Positions 43,322 through 51,853 of a stretch of DNA of 64,000 nucleotides are shown here, in pieces. How positions within the stretch are numbered: position 1 is the first letter of the stretch; each line of letters opens with the position of its first letter. The notes below the pieces were generated by a model. That model ran no database searches, was not told the DNA's origin, and worked only from the letters and a program-made list of their open reading frames with translations. The DNA is from Demequina mangrovi (lineage in GTDB: Bacteria > Actinomycetota > Actinomycetes > Actinomycetales > Demequinaceae), in NCBI RefSeq assembly GCF_000759715.1, contig NZ_BBLU01000014.1, positions 1-64,000 of the forward strand, given 5' to 3'. The translations under genes were made by a program, and so were the position numbers.

Positions 43322-44590
43322 ATGGGCTTCTTCACCTCCGAGGGCGACGAGCGGCGCTTCTACGAGTCTGAGGCGTGGTTCCAGGCCTGGCTCGCCGCCA
43401 GCCCCAAGAGCGCCGAGCACCTCGCGACGCGGCTGCGCAAGGCGACCGGTCACGACCTCCAGTTCACCGCCGCCGAGCTGCGCCCCACCATCGACTGGGT
43501 GACGCGGGACCTGCGCCGCGACCGGTCGGCGGTGAAGCCCGACTGGGCGTACCGCTCGGAGCTGGGGCGCGAGCTCACGATGCACGGGTCGGCGCTCATC
43601 GACGGGCTGCTCGTCTACGTCGGCGGGCTCGCGGACCAGCATCGTCCGCTGTCGTGGGGGCTCGACAAGCGCGAGGCGTCGCCCACGTACCTCGACCCGG
43701 TGCTCGGGCCGGGCGGCCCGCCGGTCGAGATGCTGCCGCACGCGGTGGCCGCGATGGGGCACGGTCGCGCGGCCTGGGACGTGGTCGAGGAGGTGCTGCG
43801 ATGGTTCGACACCGAGGGCGAGCTCTCCTACGCCGACTTCGACACGCCCCCCGACGTGCGTGAGTCCTTCCAGCCCAAGGGCGGCCTGCTGCGCAAGGTC
43901 GAGCGCCCGAGCGAGCTGCCGCGCACCCCCGCGTCCGAGGCCCTCGGCCCGACGGGCGACGACGACCCGGGCCTGGTCGTGAACGATGCGGGTCCCGGCC
44001 ACGCGCCCGGCACCCCCTCCGACGCCACGCATCACGCGATCGTCATGCTCGCCGCCGGCGCGATCGACGAGCCGGCGCTGCTGCGCTTCCTCCGCGGCTG
44101 CGACGCCGCCCCCGGCATCCAGCGCGTCGCGTTCCGCAGCCACCACGTGCTCGAGGTCTGGGCGCCCGGGCTGCTGACCGTCGAGGTCCTCGCGGCGCTG
44201 CGCGTGGTCGCGCGCAGCGAGCTGCCCTCGCGTGCGGACGATGCGCCGCTCACCGAGGACGACCGGCGCGGGCTCCTGCTGCGCGCGCCGTTCCTCGAGC
44301 GGCTGGGGCAGCACGAGGACCTCGCGGTCGCCACGATCGAGGTGGGCGGCTTCGATGCGACCGTGACCGCGCAGACGCCGTGGCTCGACGACTACACCCA
44401 CACCGTCGCGCTGCACCCGCGCATCGTCGAGACGCTCACGGACGTGCGGATGCACGCGGTCGCGGACGCGCTGCAGGGCCTGCCCGGCGTCGAGCGCGTG
44501 CTGTGGGAGGACGCCGAAGGGGTGCATGTGCACGCGCCCGGGCTCGACCCGCAGGTGCTCGCGGACACGGTGGCGGCCGCCCTGCGCTGA
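43322..44590 (+). CDS. Conserved-looking protein of unknown function
   Basis: 422 residues, no signal peptide or membrane helix. The N-terminal half (FYESEAWFQAWLAASPKSAE, ELRPTIDWVTRDLRRD, YRSELGRELTMHGSALIDGL) looks helical; an acidic, proline-rich linker follows (about 190-230); the C-terminal half alternates strands and helices (VERVLWEDAEGVHVHAPGLD). I do not recognise it. Confidence 0.65.
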   Translation: MGFFTSEGDERRFYESEAWFQAWLAASPKSAEHLATRLRKATGHDLQFTAAELRPTIDWVTRDLRRDRSAVKPDWAYRSELGRELTMHGSALIDGLLVYVGGLADQHRPLSWGLDKREASPTYLDPVLGPGGPPVEMLPHAVAAMGHGRAAWDVVEEVLRWFDTEGELSYADFDTPPDVRESFQPKGGLLRKVERPSELPRTPASEALGPTGDDDPGLVVNDAGPGHAPGTPSDATHHAIVMLAAGAIDEPALLRFLRGCDAAPGIQRVAFRSHHVLEVWAPGLLTVEVLAALRVVARSELPSRADDAPLTEDDRRGLLLRAPFLERLGQHEDLAVATIEVGGFDATVTAQTPWLDDYTHTVALHPRIVETLTDVRMHAVADALQGLPGVERVLWEDAEGVHVHAPGLDPQVLADTVAAALR

Positions 44591-44622
44591 GCGTTCTGGT
44601 GGACGCGCGGCTACCGCCGCGC

Positions 44623-44628
44623 CATGCT
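44623..44628 (+). promoter_or_regulatory. Possible -10 box CATGCT
   Basis: CATGCT, CGACCC, ATG 44635. First base departs from T. Confidence 0.35.
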
Positions 44629-44634
44629 CGACCC

Positions 44635-45117
44635 ATGCGCTCCTTGCGGATAGCAGGCTGGACGGCGATGACGGCGGCAGTGGTCGTCATCGCCTACTTC
44701 GGCCTGTGGGAGGCGCCGGCCCGCACTCCGACGCACGAGCTCGAGCTGCGCGGCGATCCGGTGGCGGTGGCGGAGGTCGCGGTCGAGACCCACGGCTGGT
44801 GGACGGTCTGCGTCACCGGGACGATTCCGGGCGGCGACGACATGGACGCGGAGCGGGTCGCGGTGGTGCTGCCGTCGACCTGGACAGCGCATGTGTCGGG
44901 CGTGCTCCCGCGCATCTTCCTCGTCGGGGTCGACACCGAGGTGCGCGACCGCGCCTCCGGCGCCGTGCTGCGCGACCAGTACGAGGCGACGGTCGAGGGG
45001 GTCGAGCTGGGCCTGTCCAACCCGGACGAGGCCGCCGTGATCGAGGCGTGGACCGACAGGTGCGGCGAGGCCGACGGCTACGTGGCGATGGTCCCCGCGA
45101 CGTCCCTCGCCGAGTGA
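44635..45117 (+). CDS. Single-pass anchored protein, trio member 1
   Basis: 160 residues: one N-terminal helix (about 6-25) and an extracellular domain. Shares with the next two genes a Cys in the first third (VCVTGT) and the C-terminal block AVIEAWTDRCGEADGYVAMV, so a conserved disulfide is likely. No known family. It is the most divergent of the three. Confidence 0.65.
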   Translation: MRSLRIAGWTAMTAAVVVIAYFGLWEAPARTPTHELELRGDPVAVAEVAVETHGWWTVCVTGTIPGGDDMDAERVAVVLPSTWTAHVSGVLPRIFLVGVDTEVRDRASGAVLRDQYEATVEGVELGLSNPDEAAVIEAWTDRCGEADGYVAMVPATSLAE

Positions 45118-45146
45118 AACCCCTGGTGCGGCTCGGAGGCGTGGGG

Positions 45147-45152
45147 CATGAT
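45147..45152 (+). promoter_or_regulatory. Possible -10 box CATGAT
   Basis: CATGAT, GCGTCC, ATG 45159; same variant as at the neighbouring paralogue. Confidence 0.35.
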
Positions 45153-45158
45153 GCGTCC

Positions 45159-45722
45159 ATGGGGGAGACGGCGGAGCAACGCAGAGCCACACCCGCCCGA
45201 CGGGCGGCGCTGGCGGGGATGATCCTGGCGGGCGGTGGCCTGGCGCTCGTCCTGCTCGTGCCTGCGCTCACGGCGGCGATGCCGTCGTCGACCGAGTGGC
45301 GCGACGCGGCGTTGGTGACCTATCCGGCGACCGCGTGGTCGGGTGACGCCCGGCACGTGGCGGATGGGCTCGTCCTCTCCCTCACGGTCCCGAACACGTT
45401 GTGCTCGAGCGCGTCCGCGGCAGACGGCAGCGGCATCGCGGGGGTGGTCCTCGCCGACACGTGGCGGGGTACGTACCCGATCACCACCGGGTTGTCGCAG
45501 GGCTACGCGCCGCGGCTCCAGGATGGCGCGGATGGACTCCTCCTCGAGGCGCAGCCGCACGGCAAGGCGCCGATCGCGGTGTCCGGTCGCGTGCTCGATG
45601 TCTCCGTCGCGGCCGATGCGGTGCTCGCCGAGTCCTGGACGACCGCTTGCGGCGAGGCGGACTCCTATGTGCTCGCCGCGCCCGACGGGCTGATCGGCGG
45701 ACGAGTGGGGGAAGAGGGATGA
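45159..45722 (+). CDS. Single-pass anchored protein, trio member 2
   Basis: 187 residues. Basic N terminus, then helix RRAALAGMILAGGGLALVLL, nearly identical at the DNA level to that of the next gene. Cys in NTLCSSAS and in the C-terminal LAESWTTACGEADSYVLAAP. ATGA overlap with member 3. Confidence 0.65.
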   Translation: MGETAEQRRATPARRAALAGMILAGGGLALVLLVPALTAAMPSSTEWRDAALVTYPATAWSGDARHVADGLVLSLTVPNTLCSSASAADGSGIAGVVLADTWRGTYPITTGLSQGYAPRLQDGADGLLLEAQPHGKAPIAVSGRVLDVSVAADAVLAESWTTACGEADSYVLAAPDGLIGGRVGEEG

Positions 45723-46261
45723 GCGCCGAGGCGCAGCGCGACGGTGAGGACGCCAAGATGCGCACCCAGGCGCCGACCAGGCGCGCGGCGCTGGCGGGGA
45801 TGATCCTGGCGGGCGCGGCGCTGGTGATCGTCGGCGTGCTCGCCTTGGCGGAGCGGCCGGCGCGGCTGCCCACCTACGAGGTCTCGGCATGGACGGGTGA
45901 GGCCTCGGAGGTCGCGCAGGGGGTGCGCGCCGATGCGCGAGGCCTCTTCACCGTGTGCCCGACGACGGCCACGGAGGCGGACGGTGTGGTCGGGCTGCTG
46001 CTTGCGGACACCTGGAGCGCGACGACGCCTCGCGTCGGCCACCCCGGCGAGCTCGCCCACCTCCACGGCGGTCCGGTCGAGCTGACGGAGGTCGAGCTCG
46101 CGGATGACTACTACCCGCCGGTGGTCGGGCGCTTCCTCGACCCTGCGGTCGCGGCCGATGCCGCGCTCGCGGAGACCTGGACCGGCCTGTGCGGCGAGGT
46201 CGCCGCCGTGATCATGGTCGCGCCCGACGCGGCGATCGAGGAGATCGACTTCGCGCCGTAG
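45719..46261 (+). CDS. Single-pass anchored protein, trio member 3
   Basis: 180 residues. Helix RRAALAGMILAGAALVIVGV; Cys in FTVCPTTA and ETWTGLCGEVAAVIMVAP. The GVVGLLLADTWSATTPR segment aligns with IAGVVLADTWRGTYPI in member 2, so these two arose by recent duplication. Function unknown. Confidence 0.65.
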   Translation: MSAEAQRDGEDAKMRTQAPTRRAALAGMILAGAALVIVGVLALAERPARLPTYEVSAWTGEASEVAQGVRADARGLFTVCPTTATEADGVVGLLLADTWSATTPRVGHPGELAHLHGGPVELTEVELADDYYPPVVGRFLDPAVAADAALAETWTGLCGEVAAVIMVAPDAAIEEIDFAP

Positions 46262-46292
46262 GCCCGGGGCCTTCCGCAGGGGTGCGCGCGGC

Positions 46293-46298
46293 TAGGAT
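46293..46298 (+). promoter_or_regulatory. -10 box TAGGAT of purL
   Basis: TAGGAT lies 35 bases before ATG 46334, giving a leader of about 29 bases that contains the ribosome-binding site; unlike purD and purS this gene is not leaderless. Confidence 0.5.
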
Positions 46299-46333
46299 TG
46301 CCGGGTATCCGCCGGCACTCTCACGAGGACACC

Positions 46334-48640
46334 ATGACCGACGCCCCCGCCCAGCCCGCCGCCCACCTCGACACCGTCGAGCACGCGGCCGCCACCCCCG
46401 ACGAGCAGCAGCCCTGGGGCGAGCTCGGCCTCAAGCACGACGAGTACCGGCGCATCCGCGACCTCCTGGGTCGCCGCCCCACCAACGCCGAGCTCGCGAT
46501 GTACTCGGTGATGTGGTCGGAGCACTGCTCGTACAAGTCCTCCAAGGTGCACCTGCGCCAGTTCGGCGAGAAGACCACGCCGGAGATGAAGCAGCGCCTC
46601 ATGGTCGGCATCGGCGAGAACGCCGGCGTCGTCGACATCGGCGACGGCTGGGCCGTGACGTTCAAGGTCGAGTCGCACAACCACCCGTCCTTCGTCGAGC
46701 CGTACCAGGGTGCCGCGACCGGCGTCGGCGGCATCGTCCGCGACATCCTCGCGATGGGCGCCCGCCCGGTCGCCGCGATGGACGAGCTCCGCTTCGGCGC
46801 GATCGACCACCCCGACACCGCGCGCGTGGTCCACGGCGTCGTCTCGGGCGTGGGCGGCTACGGCAACTCGCTCGGCCTGCCCAACGTGGGCGGCGGCGCG
46901 CGCTTCGACTCCTGCTACCAGGGCAACCCGCTGGTCAACGCGCTGTGCGTCGGCGTGATGAAGCACGAGGACATCCACCTCGCCTCCGCCGAGGGCGTGG
47001 GCAACAAGGTGGTCCTCTTCGGTGCGCGCACCGGCGGCGACGGCATCGGCGGAGCCTCGATCCTCGCCTCGGAGACCTTCGAGGACGGCGTGCCCGCGAA
47101 GCGCCCGAGCGTCCAGGTGGGCGACCCCTTCATGGAGAAGGTGCTCATCGAGTGCTGCCTCGAGCTCTTCGCCGCGGACGTGGTCCAGGGCATCCAGGAC
47201 CTCGGCGCGGCGGGCATCTCGTGCGCCACCTCGGAGCTGGCCTCGAACGGCTCGGGCGGCATGCACGTGTGGCTCGACGACGTCCTGCTGCGCGACCCCA
47301 CCCTGAACGCCGGCGAGATCCTCATGTCGGAGTCGCAGGAGCGCATGATGGCGGTGGTCCGCCCCGAGAAGCTCGACGAGTTCCTCGCCATCACCGGCAA
47401 GTGGGACATCGAGTCCGCGGTGGTCGGCGAGGTCAACGACTCCGGCCGCCTCACCATCGACCACCACGGTGAGCGCATCGTCGACGTCGACCCCCGCACG
47501 GTCGCGCACGATGGTCCTGTCTACAACCGCCCCTTCGCGCGGCCCGCGTGGATGGACGGCCTCCAGGCCGATGCGTTCGCGGGCGAGCTCCCGGCTTCCG
47601 GCGACGCGATGCGCGACGCCTTCCTCGGCCTGATCTCCAGCCCCAACATGTCGTCGCGGACATGGATCACGAACCAGTACGACCGCTACGTCCAGGGCAA
47701 CACCGCGGCCGCGCGCCCCGACACGGCGGGCGTCATCCGCGTCGACGAGTCGACCGGCCGCGGCGTCGCGATCGCCACGCGCTCGAACGACCGCTTCACC
47801 AAGCTCGACCCGTACAACGGCGCGCGTCAGTCGGTGGCTGCGGCCTACCGCGCCGTCGCGATCACCGGCGCCGAGCCGACCGCCGTCACCGACGGGCTCA
47901 ACTTCGGCTCGCCCGAGGACCCCGACTCGATGTGGCAGTTCGCGGAGGCCATCCGCGGCCTCGCGGACGCGTGCCAGGAGCTCGGCGTCCCGGTCACCGG
48001 CGGCAACGTGTCGCTGTACAACGGCACCGGCGAGCCCGGCAAGATCGACTCGTCGATCAACCCGACCGCCATCGTCGGCATCCTCGGCATCCTCGACGAC
48101 GTCGCCCGCGCGACCCCGTCGGGCTGGCGCGAGGACGGCCAGCCGCTGTTCCTCATCGGCTCGACGAAGGCGGAGCTCGACGGCTCCGAGCTCGCCTCGA
48201 CCCAGGGTCACCTCGGCGGCCTCCCGCCGGTGCTCGACCTTGCGTGGGAGAAGGAGCTCGCGGAGATCCTCATCGCGTGCTCGCGCGACGGCCTGGTCGA
48301 CGCGGCGCGCGACGTCTCCGAGGGCGGCCTCGCCGCCGCCGCGGCCTACGGCGCCCTGCGCTACGGCGTCGGCGCGCGCATCGTCCTCGACGAGGTGTGC
48401 GAGCGCGACGGGCTCACCCCGGCCCAGGCGTTCTTCTCCGAGTCGCAGGGTCGCGCGCTGGTGACCGTGCCCCGCACCGAGGAGCCGCGCTTCGTGGCGA
48501 TGCTCGAGGCGCGCGGCGTGCCGTTCGCCCGCGTGGGCGTCACCGGCGGCGACGCGCTCGACGTCCAGGGCCAGTTCGAGGTCCCGGTGGCCGAGCTCAC
48601 CGAGGCCTGGGAGGCGCCGCTTCCCGCGCGCTTCGCCTGA
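46334..48640 (+). CDS. purL: FGAM synthase large subunit
   Basis: 768 residues, the small-PurL type that needs PurS and PurQ. Converts FGAR to FGAM with ATP and ammonia. Seen: [77 protein letters not shown] and [23 protein letters not shown] precedes ATG 46334. Confidence 0.97.
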   Translation: MTDAPAQPAAHLDTVEHAAATPDEQQPWGELGLKHDEYRRIRDLLGRRPTNAELAMYSVMWSEHCSYKSSKVHLRQFGEKTTPEMKQRLMVGIGENAGVVDIGDGWAVTFKVESHNHPSFVEPYQGAATGVGGIVRDILAMGARPVAAMDELRFGAIDHPDTARVVHGVVSGVGGYGNSLGLPNVGGGARFDSCYQGNPLVNALCVGVMKHEDIHLASAEGVGNKVVLFGARTGGDGIGGASILASETFEDGVPAKRPSVQVGDPFMEKVLIECCLELFAADVVQGIQDLGAAGISCATSELASNGSGGMHVWLDDVLLRDPTLNAGEILMSESQERMMAVVRPEKLDEFLAITGKWDIESAVVGEVNDSGRLTIDHHGERIVDVDPRTVAHDGPVYNRPFARPAWMDGLQADAFAGELPASGDAMRDAFLGLISSPNMSSRTWITNQYDRYVQGNTAAARPDTAGVIRVDESTGRGVAIATRSNDRFTKLDPYNGARQSVAAAYRAVAITGAEPTAVTDGLNFGSPEDPDSMWQFAEAIRGLADACQELGVPVTGGNVSLYNGTGEPGKIDSSINPTAIVGILGILDDVARATPSGWREDGQPLFLIGSTKAELDGSELASTQGHLGGLPPVLDLAWEKELAEILIACSRDGLVDAARDVSEGGLAAAAAYGALRYGVGARIVLDEVCERDGLTPAQAFFSESQGRALVTVPRTEEPRFVAMLEARGVPFARVGVTGGDALDVQGQFEVPVAELTEAWEAPLPARFA

Positions 48641-48669
48641 TCTCTCCTGCCCCTGACCAGGGACGATGC

Positions 48670-48699
48670 GACGCCCGGCCTGGGTTCAGGCCGGGCGTC
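48670..48699 (+). terminator. Terminator after purL
   Basis: Perfect 12-bp stem GACGCCCGGCCT/AGGCCGGGCGTC with loop GGGTTC, followed by TCGCTTCT. A GGACGATGC copy directly precedes it. Confidence 0.85.
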
Positions 48700-48718
48700 T
48701 CGCTTCTCCACAGGGGGG

Positions 48719-48757
48719 TTGACCCACCCCGCTGGCGACGTACACTTTCTTGTACGT
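48719..48757 (+). promoter_or_regulatory. yefM-yoeB promoter and operator
   Basis: -35 TTGACC (48719-48724) and -10 TACACT (48741-48746), 16 bases apart. ACGTACA (48738-48744) and TGTACGT (48751-48757) form a perfect 7-bp inverted repeat across the -10; YefM operators have TGTAC cores. Confidence 0.75.
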
Positions 48758-48771
48758 AGCGGAGGTGTGCC

Positions 48772-49023
48772 ATGAAGACGATGTCCTACTCGGAGTCGCG
48801 CAAGAACTACGCCAGCGTCCTCGACTCGGTGGTCGACGATCGCGAGGAGATCGTCATCACGCGTGCCGGTCACGAGCCTGTGGTGATCGTGTCGCTCGAC
48901 GACTACGAGTCGCTCAAGGAGACCGCCTACCTTCTTCAGAACCCCGCCAACGCCCGACGCCTGCTGAGCGCGATCGAGGAGCTCGAGGCGGGCCGCGGCG
49001 AGGTGCACGAGCTTCTCGAATGA
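48772..49023 (+). CDS. yefM: YefM-type antitoxin (Phd/YefM family)
   Basis: 83 residues. MSYSESRKNYASVLDSVVDD and EIVITRAGHEPVVIVSLDDY are the DNA-binding Phd/YefM fold; the C-terminal 30 residues (NPANARRLLSAIEELEAGRG) wrap the toxin. Binds its own promoter, more strongly with the toxin. ATGA overlap with yoeB. GGAGG precedes ATG 48772. Confidence 0.93.
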   Translation: MKTMSYSESRKNYASVLDSVVDDREEIVITRAGHEPVVIVSLDDYESLKETAYLLQNPANARRLLSAIEELEAGRGEVHELLE

Positions 49024-49295
49024 TGCTCGTATGGCAGGCCCGCGCCTGGGACGATTACGTCCGCTGGCAGGAGCAGGACCGGAAGGTGCTCCGCCGCATC
49101 AACCTGCTGCTCAGGGACATCCTCCGGGGTGCGGCCGAGGGTGCGCCGCACGAGGGTATCGGCAAGCCTGAGCAGCTCAAACACGGACTTCACGGCTACT
49201 GGTCGCGCCGCATCACCGATGAGCATCGGCTCGTCTACAAGGTGGTCGGCGACGAGGTGCGGATCGCGGCCTGCCGGTTCCACTACTCGGACTGA
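49020..49295 (+). CDS. yoeB: YoeB-type mRNA-interferase toxin
   Basis: 91 residues. RelE-fold ribosome-dependent RNase. Conserved IGKPEQLKHGLHGYWSRRIT, DEHRLVYKV and CRFHYSD: Glu51, Arg64/Arg70, His88 and Tyr89 match the E. coli YoeB catalytic set, so it should be active. ATG 49020 overlaps the antitoxin stop; ATG 49023 is an alternative. Confidence 0.94.
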   Translation: MMLVWQARAWDDYVRWQEQDRKVLRRINLLLRDILRGAAEGAPHEGIGKPEQLKHGLHGYWSRRITDEHRLVYKVVGDEVRIAACRFHYSD

Positions 49296-49325
49296 CCCGT
49301 CGGCGGCATCTGGGATCCTGGGGTC

Positions 49326-49697
49326 ATGCCTCCCCGCCGCCGCATCCCCGTCGCCGCCGGACGCGCAGCCGTCGCCCGGTGGGCCGCGCTGACCGAAGCA
49401 GGGAACGTCGAGCCCGGCATGGTCGCGATGGCCGTCCGCTTCTCGCTCGAGGAGCTCGCGGCCGTCGCGCCCGGCCGCTCGCTCGAGGTCCGCGTGCCGC
49501 CGTGGGGAGCGGTCCAGGCGGTCGAGGGCTCGGTCCACCGCCGCGGCACGCCGCCGGCCGTGGTCGAGATGGACGCGGAGACGTGGTTGGGCCTCGTCAC
49601 CGGCCGCCTGCGGTGGGACGATGCGGTCGCCGCAGGCAGCGTCGACGCGTCGGGGGAGAGGTCCGACCTCTCCGAGCTCCTGCCGCTGACCCTCTAG
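49326..49697 (+). CDS. SCP2-like (sterol carrier) domain protein
   Basis: 123 residues. [40 protein letters not shown] and [20 protein letters not shown] match the SCP2/MDMPI-type lipid-binding fold. In mycobacteria a protein of this size and family (Rv0807) lies immediately before purF, and purL is nearby, which agrees with the position here. Ligand unknown. Confidence 0.8.
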   Translation: MPPRRRIPVAAGRAAVARWAALTEAGNVEPGMVAMAVRFSLEELAAVAPGRSLEVRVPPWGAVQAVEGSVHRRGTPPAVVEMDAETWLGLVTGRLRWDDAVAAGSVDASGERSDLSELLPLTL

Positions 49698-49704
49698 CGC
49701 CCTG

Positions 49705-49754
49705 GCAGTCGATGGCTGCTGGATCCGGCCCGGATCCCGGCACTCATCGACTGC
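49705..49754. terminator. Two-stem hairpin after the last permease gene
   Basis: Outer stem GCAGTCGATG/CATCGACTGC (10 bp perfect) and inner stem GGATCCG/CGGATCC around GCC. The right arm reaches the permease stop codon. Sits between convergent genes. Confidence 0.6.
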
Positions 49755-51853
49755 TAGCGCACGGGCTCCTGGACGCGGGTGCGAATCGTCGCGGCGACCA
49801 CTGCGGCGCCGGCTGCGACGCATCCGAGCGCGATCCCGGCCATCATCAGCGCCGGCAGCAGCGCGTGCGTCGCGTGCACGAGCGCCCAGAGCGGACCGAA
49901 GCTCGTGAGCGGTCCGGCGGCATCCGCGAGCCCGAACGAGGTGTCGGCGGTGCTCCCGCTGAACGACGCAACCGCCCCGACGAAGCCCGTGGCGAGCCCC
50001 GCGGCGATGCCGACGACGAGCGGCAGCGCGAACTCGGCGGCGGTCGCCAGCCGTGCGGCGCCGTGCGGCAGCCCCATGGCAGCCCTCGCGTGCTGCTCGC
50101 CGCGGTACGACGCCGCGGTGGCGATCGCGGCGCCGCCTGCGACCGCGGTGAGCAGTGCGAAGGCGATGGTCGCAAGCGCGAACAGGGGGAAGCCATCCCA
50201 GGCCGTAGGCACGAGCATCGTGTCCGACCGCAGCGGCTCGGGCAGCCACGCGGGGATCCCCGAGCCGTGCTGCGCCCAGCTCTGCAGCGCCTGATGCGCC
50301 ACGAACCAGCCGAAGCCCGCGGACACCACGGCGAACACTGTCGCCGGTCCCGCCGCCTGGCGAGGTCGCGACACGAGCGCATGACCCGCGCTGAGCGCCC
50401 ACGGACGCGACGACTCCGCCAGCCGGCGCGCGACCGGGGCCACGAGCCGTCGCGCCCATGTCGCCGCGACCACGAGCATCATCACCCCGGCGACGGGGAA
50501 GACCAGCCAGGGCATCCGGAAGCTGATGAGCGGCAGCTCGTGATACAGCCGTCCCTGGTACGAGGCATACGCGAGCACCGGGATCCACGCCGCGACGAGC
50601 CAGCCGAGTCGCAGCCGATGGCGGGGCTCCGTGGCGGTCAGGGGTGCGACGGGCTTGAGGGCCGCGCTCGGCGTGGTGCGGACCGCCCAGTACGCCGGGA
50701 TCGCGGCGACGATGCCGGCGAGAATCAGCGCCAAGACCACCAGTCCCGCGACGATCGGGACCGCGGGAGGCGCGGCGGCGCCGAGCAGCGTGTCCGGGTT
50801 CGCGGCGACGAACGCACGCCAGTCGAGGGCGGTCAGCGCCCAGGCGGCACCGAGCCCGGCGGTTCCGGCGCCGATGCCCACCGCCGCCGCCTCGGCGGCG
50901 GCCGCCCAGACGAGGGTCGACCGTCGGGCTCCGAGGGCCCGCGCGGTCGCGACCCACCGGGACCGCGACTGCGCCTGCGCGCGTCCCGTGGAGAACGCCA
51001 TCCCGATCACGCCGCACACGAGCACCCCGGCGGTGAGGAGGAGCACGCTCGATCGCACGAAGTCGTCGGAGCTCCCGAACCATGGGCTGCCGGGCCATCC
51101 CGGGATGACGGCGAGGGCGGGCGTCTCGTGCGCTGCGCCCGCCTCGACCAGACCGTCCTCCGTCGCGTAGCCGCCGCGCGCGTTGACCTCTGCGCCGTAC
51201 GCGACCGCGTCGTCCCAGGGCAGGATCCCGACGGGCAGCGAGAGGTCGTAGCGGCCGTTCGCCGACGAGCGCGTCAGCCCGGCCACCGTCACCTGCCCGA
51301 GCGTGAACTCCCCGATGGCGGTGTCGTTCCACATCTGGACCACGTCGAGCCGTTCGCCGACGTCGACGCCGGCGAAGCGCGCCCACTCTGCATCCACGGC
51401 GGCTTCGCCCGCCCCGGGAGCGCTTCCCTCGAGGAGCAGGGCGTCCCAGTCGACCGCGCCGCGCACGCCGACCACGCCACGCTCGCCCCACGATGCGGTC
51501 GAGACCTCGTCCGGATAGGCGCCGGGATCGGTGGGGCGCAGCGCGAACAGGCCAGGCTCGTGCAGCGCGGCGGTCTCCGCGCCTTCGGCGTCGGCCGAGT
51601 CGAGAGCGGCGTCGAGCTCGGCCCACGTGACGGAGAGGTCCGTGTCCTCGTAGGTCATGCCGATCCAGAGCCGGCGCGACCACTCGCCGTCGAGCCCGAA
51701 GGCGTCGTAGGCCCGTTGCTCGGCGGCGAGCTGCTGTGCGGCGGTGAGGGTGACGAAGCCGACGAGCGTGACGGTGACGGCGATGAAGGCTCCCGTCCAT
51801 GCGAGGTACGCACGATGCGCACGTGCCTGCTCGCGCAGGAGATCGAGGATCAT
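49754..51853 (-). CDS. FtsX-type ABC permease, operon gene 5
   Basis: 699 residues. N-terminal helix (about 15-38), external domain to about 260, then membrane helices in two FtsX halves; the conserved VRTTPSAALKPVAPL sits at the end of the first half and SRSRWVATARALGARRSTLV in a cytoplasmic loop. Nearly the same layout as 51850-53937 and the orphan at 40.6 kb. ATGA overlap with the upstream gene; last gene of the unit. Confidence 0.88.
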   Translation of the reverse strand: MILDLLREQARAHRAYLAWTGAFIAVTVTLVGFVTLTAAQQLAAEQRAYDAFGLDGEWSRRLWIGMTYEDTDLSVTWAELDAALDSADAEGAETAALHEPGLFALRPTDPGAYPDEVSTASWGERGVVGVRGAVDWDALLLEGSAPGAGEAAVDAEWARFAGVDVGERLDVVQMWNDTAIGEFTLGQVTVAGLTRSSANGRYDLSLPVGILPWDDAVAYGAEVNARGGYATEDGLVEAGAAHETPALAVIPGWPGSPWFGSSDDFVRSSVLLLTAGVLVCGVIGMAFSTGRAQAQSRSRWVATARALGARRSTLVWAAAAEAAAVGIGAGTAGLGAAWALTALDWRAFVAANPDTLLGAAAPPAVPIVAGLVVLALILAGIVAAIPAYWAVRTTPSAALKPVAPLTATEPRHRLRLGWLVAAWIPVLAYASYQGRLYHELPLISFRMPWLVFPVAGVMMLVVAATWARRLVAPVARRLAESSRPWALSAGHALVSRPRQAAGPATVFAVVSAGFGWFVAHQALQSWAQHGSGIPAWLPEPLRSDTMLVPTAWDGFPLFALATIAFALLTAVAGGAAIATAASYRGEQHARAAMGLPHGAARLATAAEFALPLVVGIAAGLATGFVGAVASFSGSTADTSFGLADAAGPLTSFGPLWALVHATHALLPALMMAGIALGCVAAGAAVVAATIRTRVQEPVR

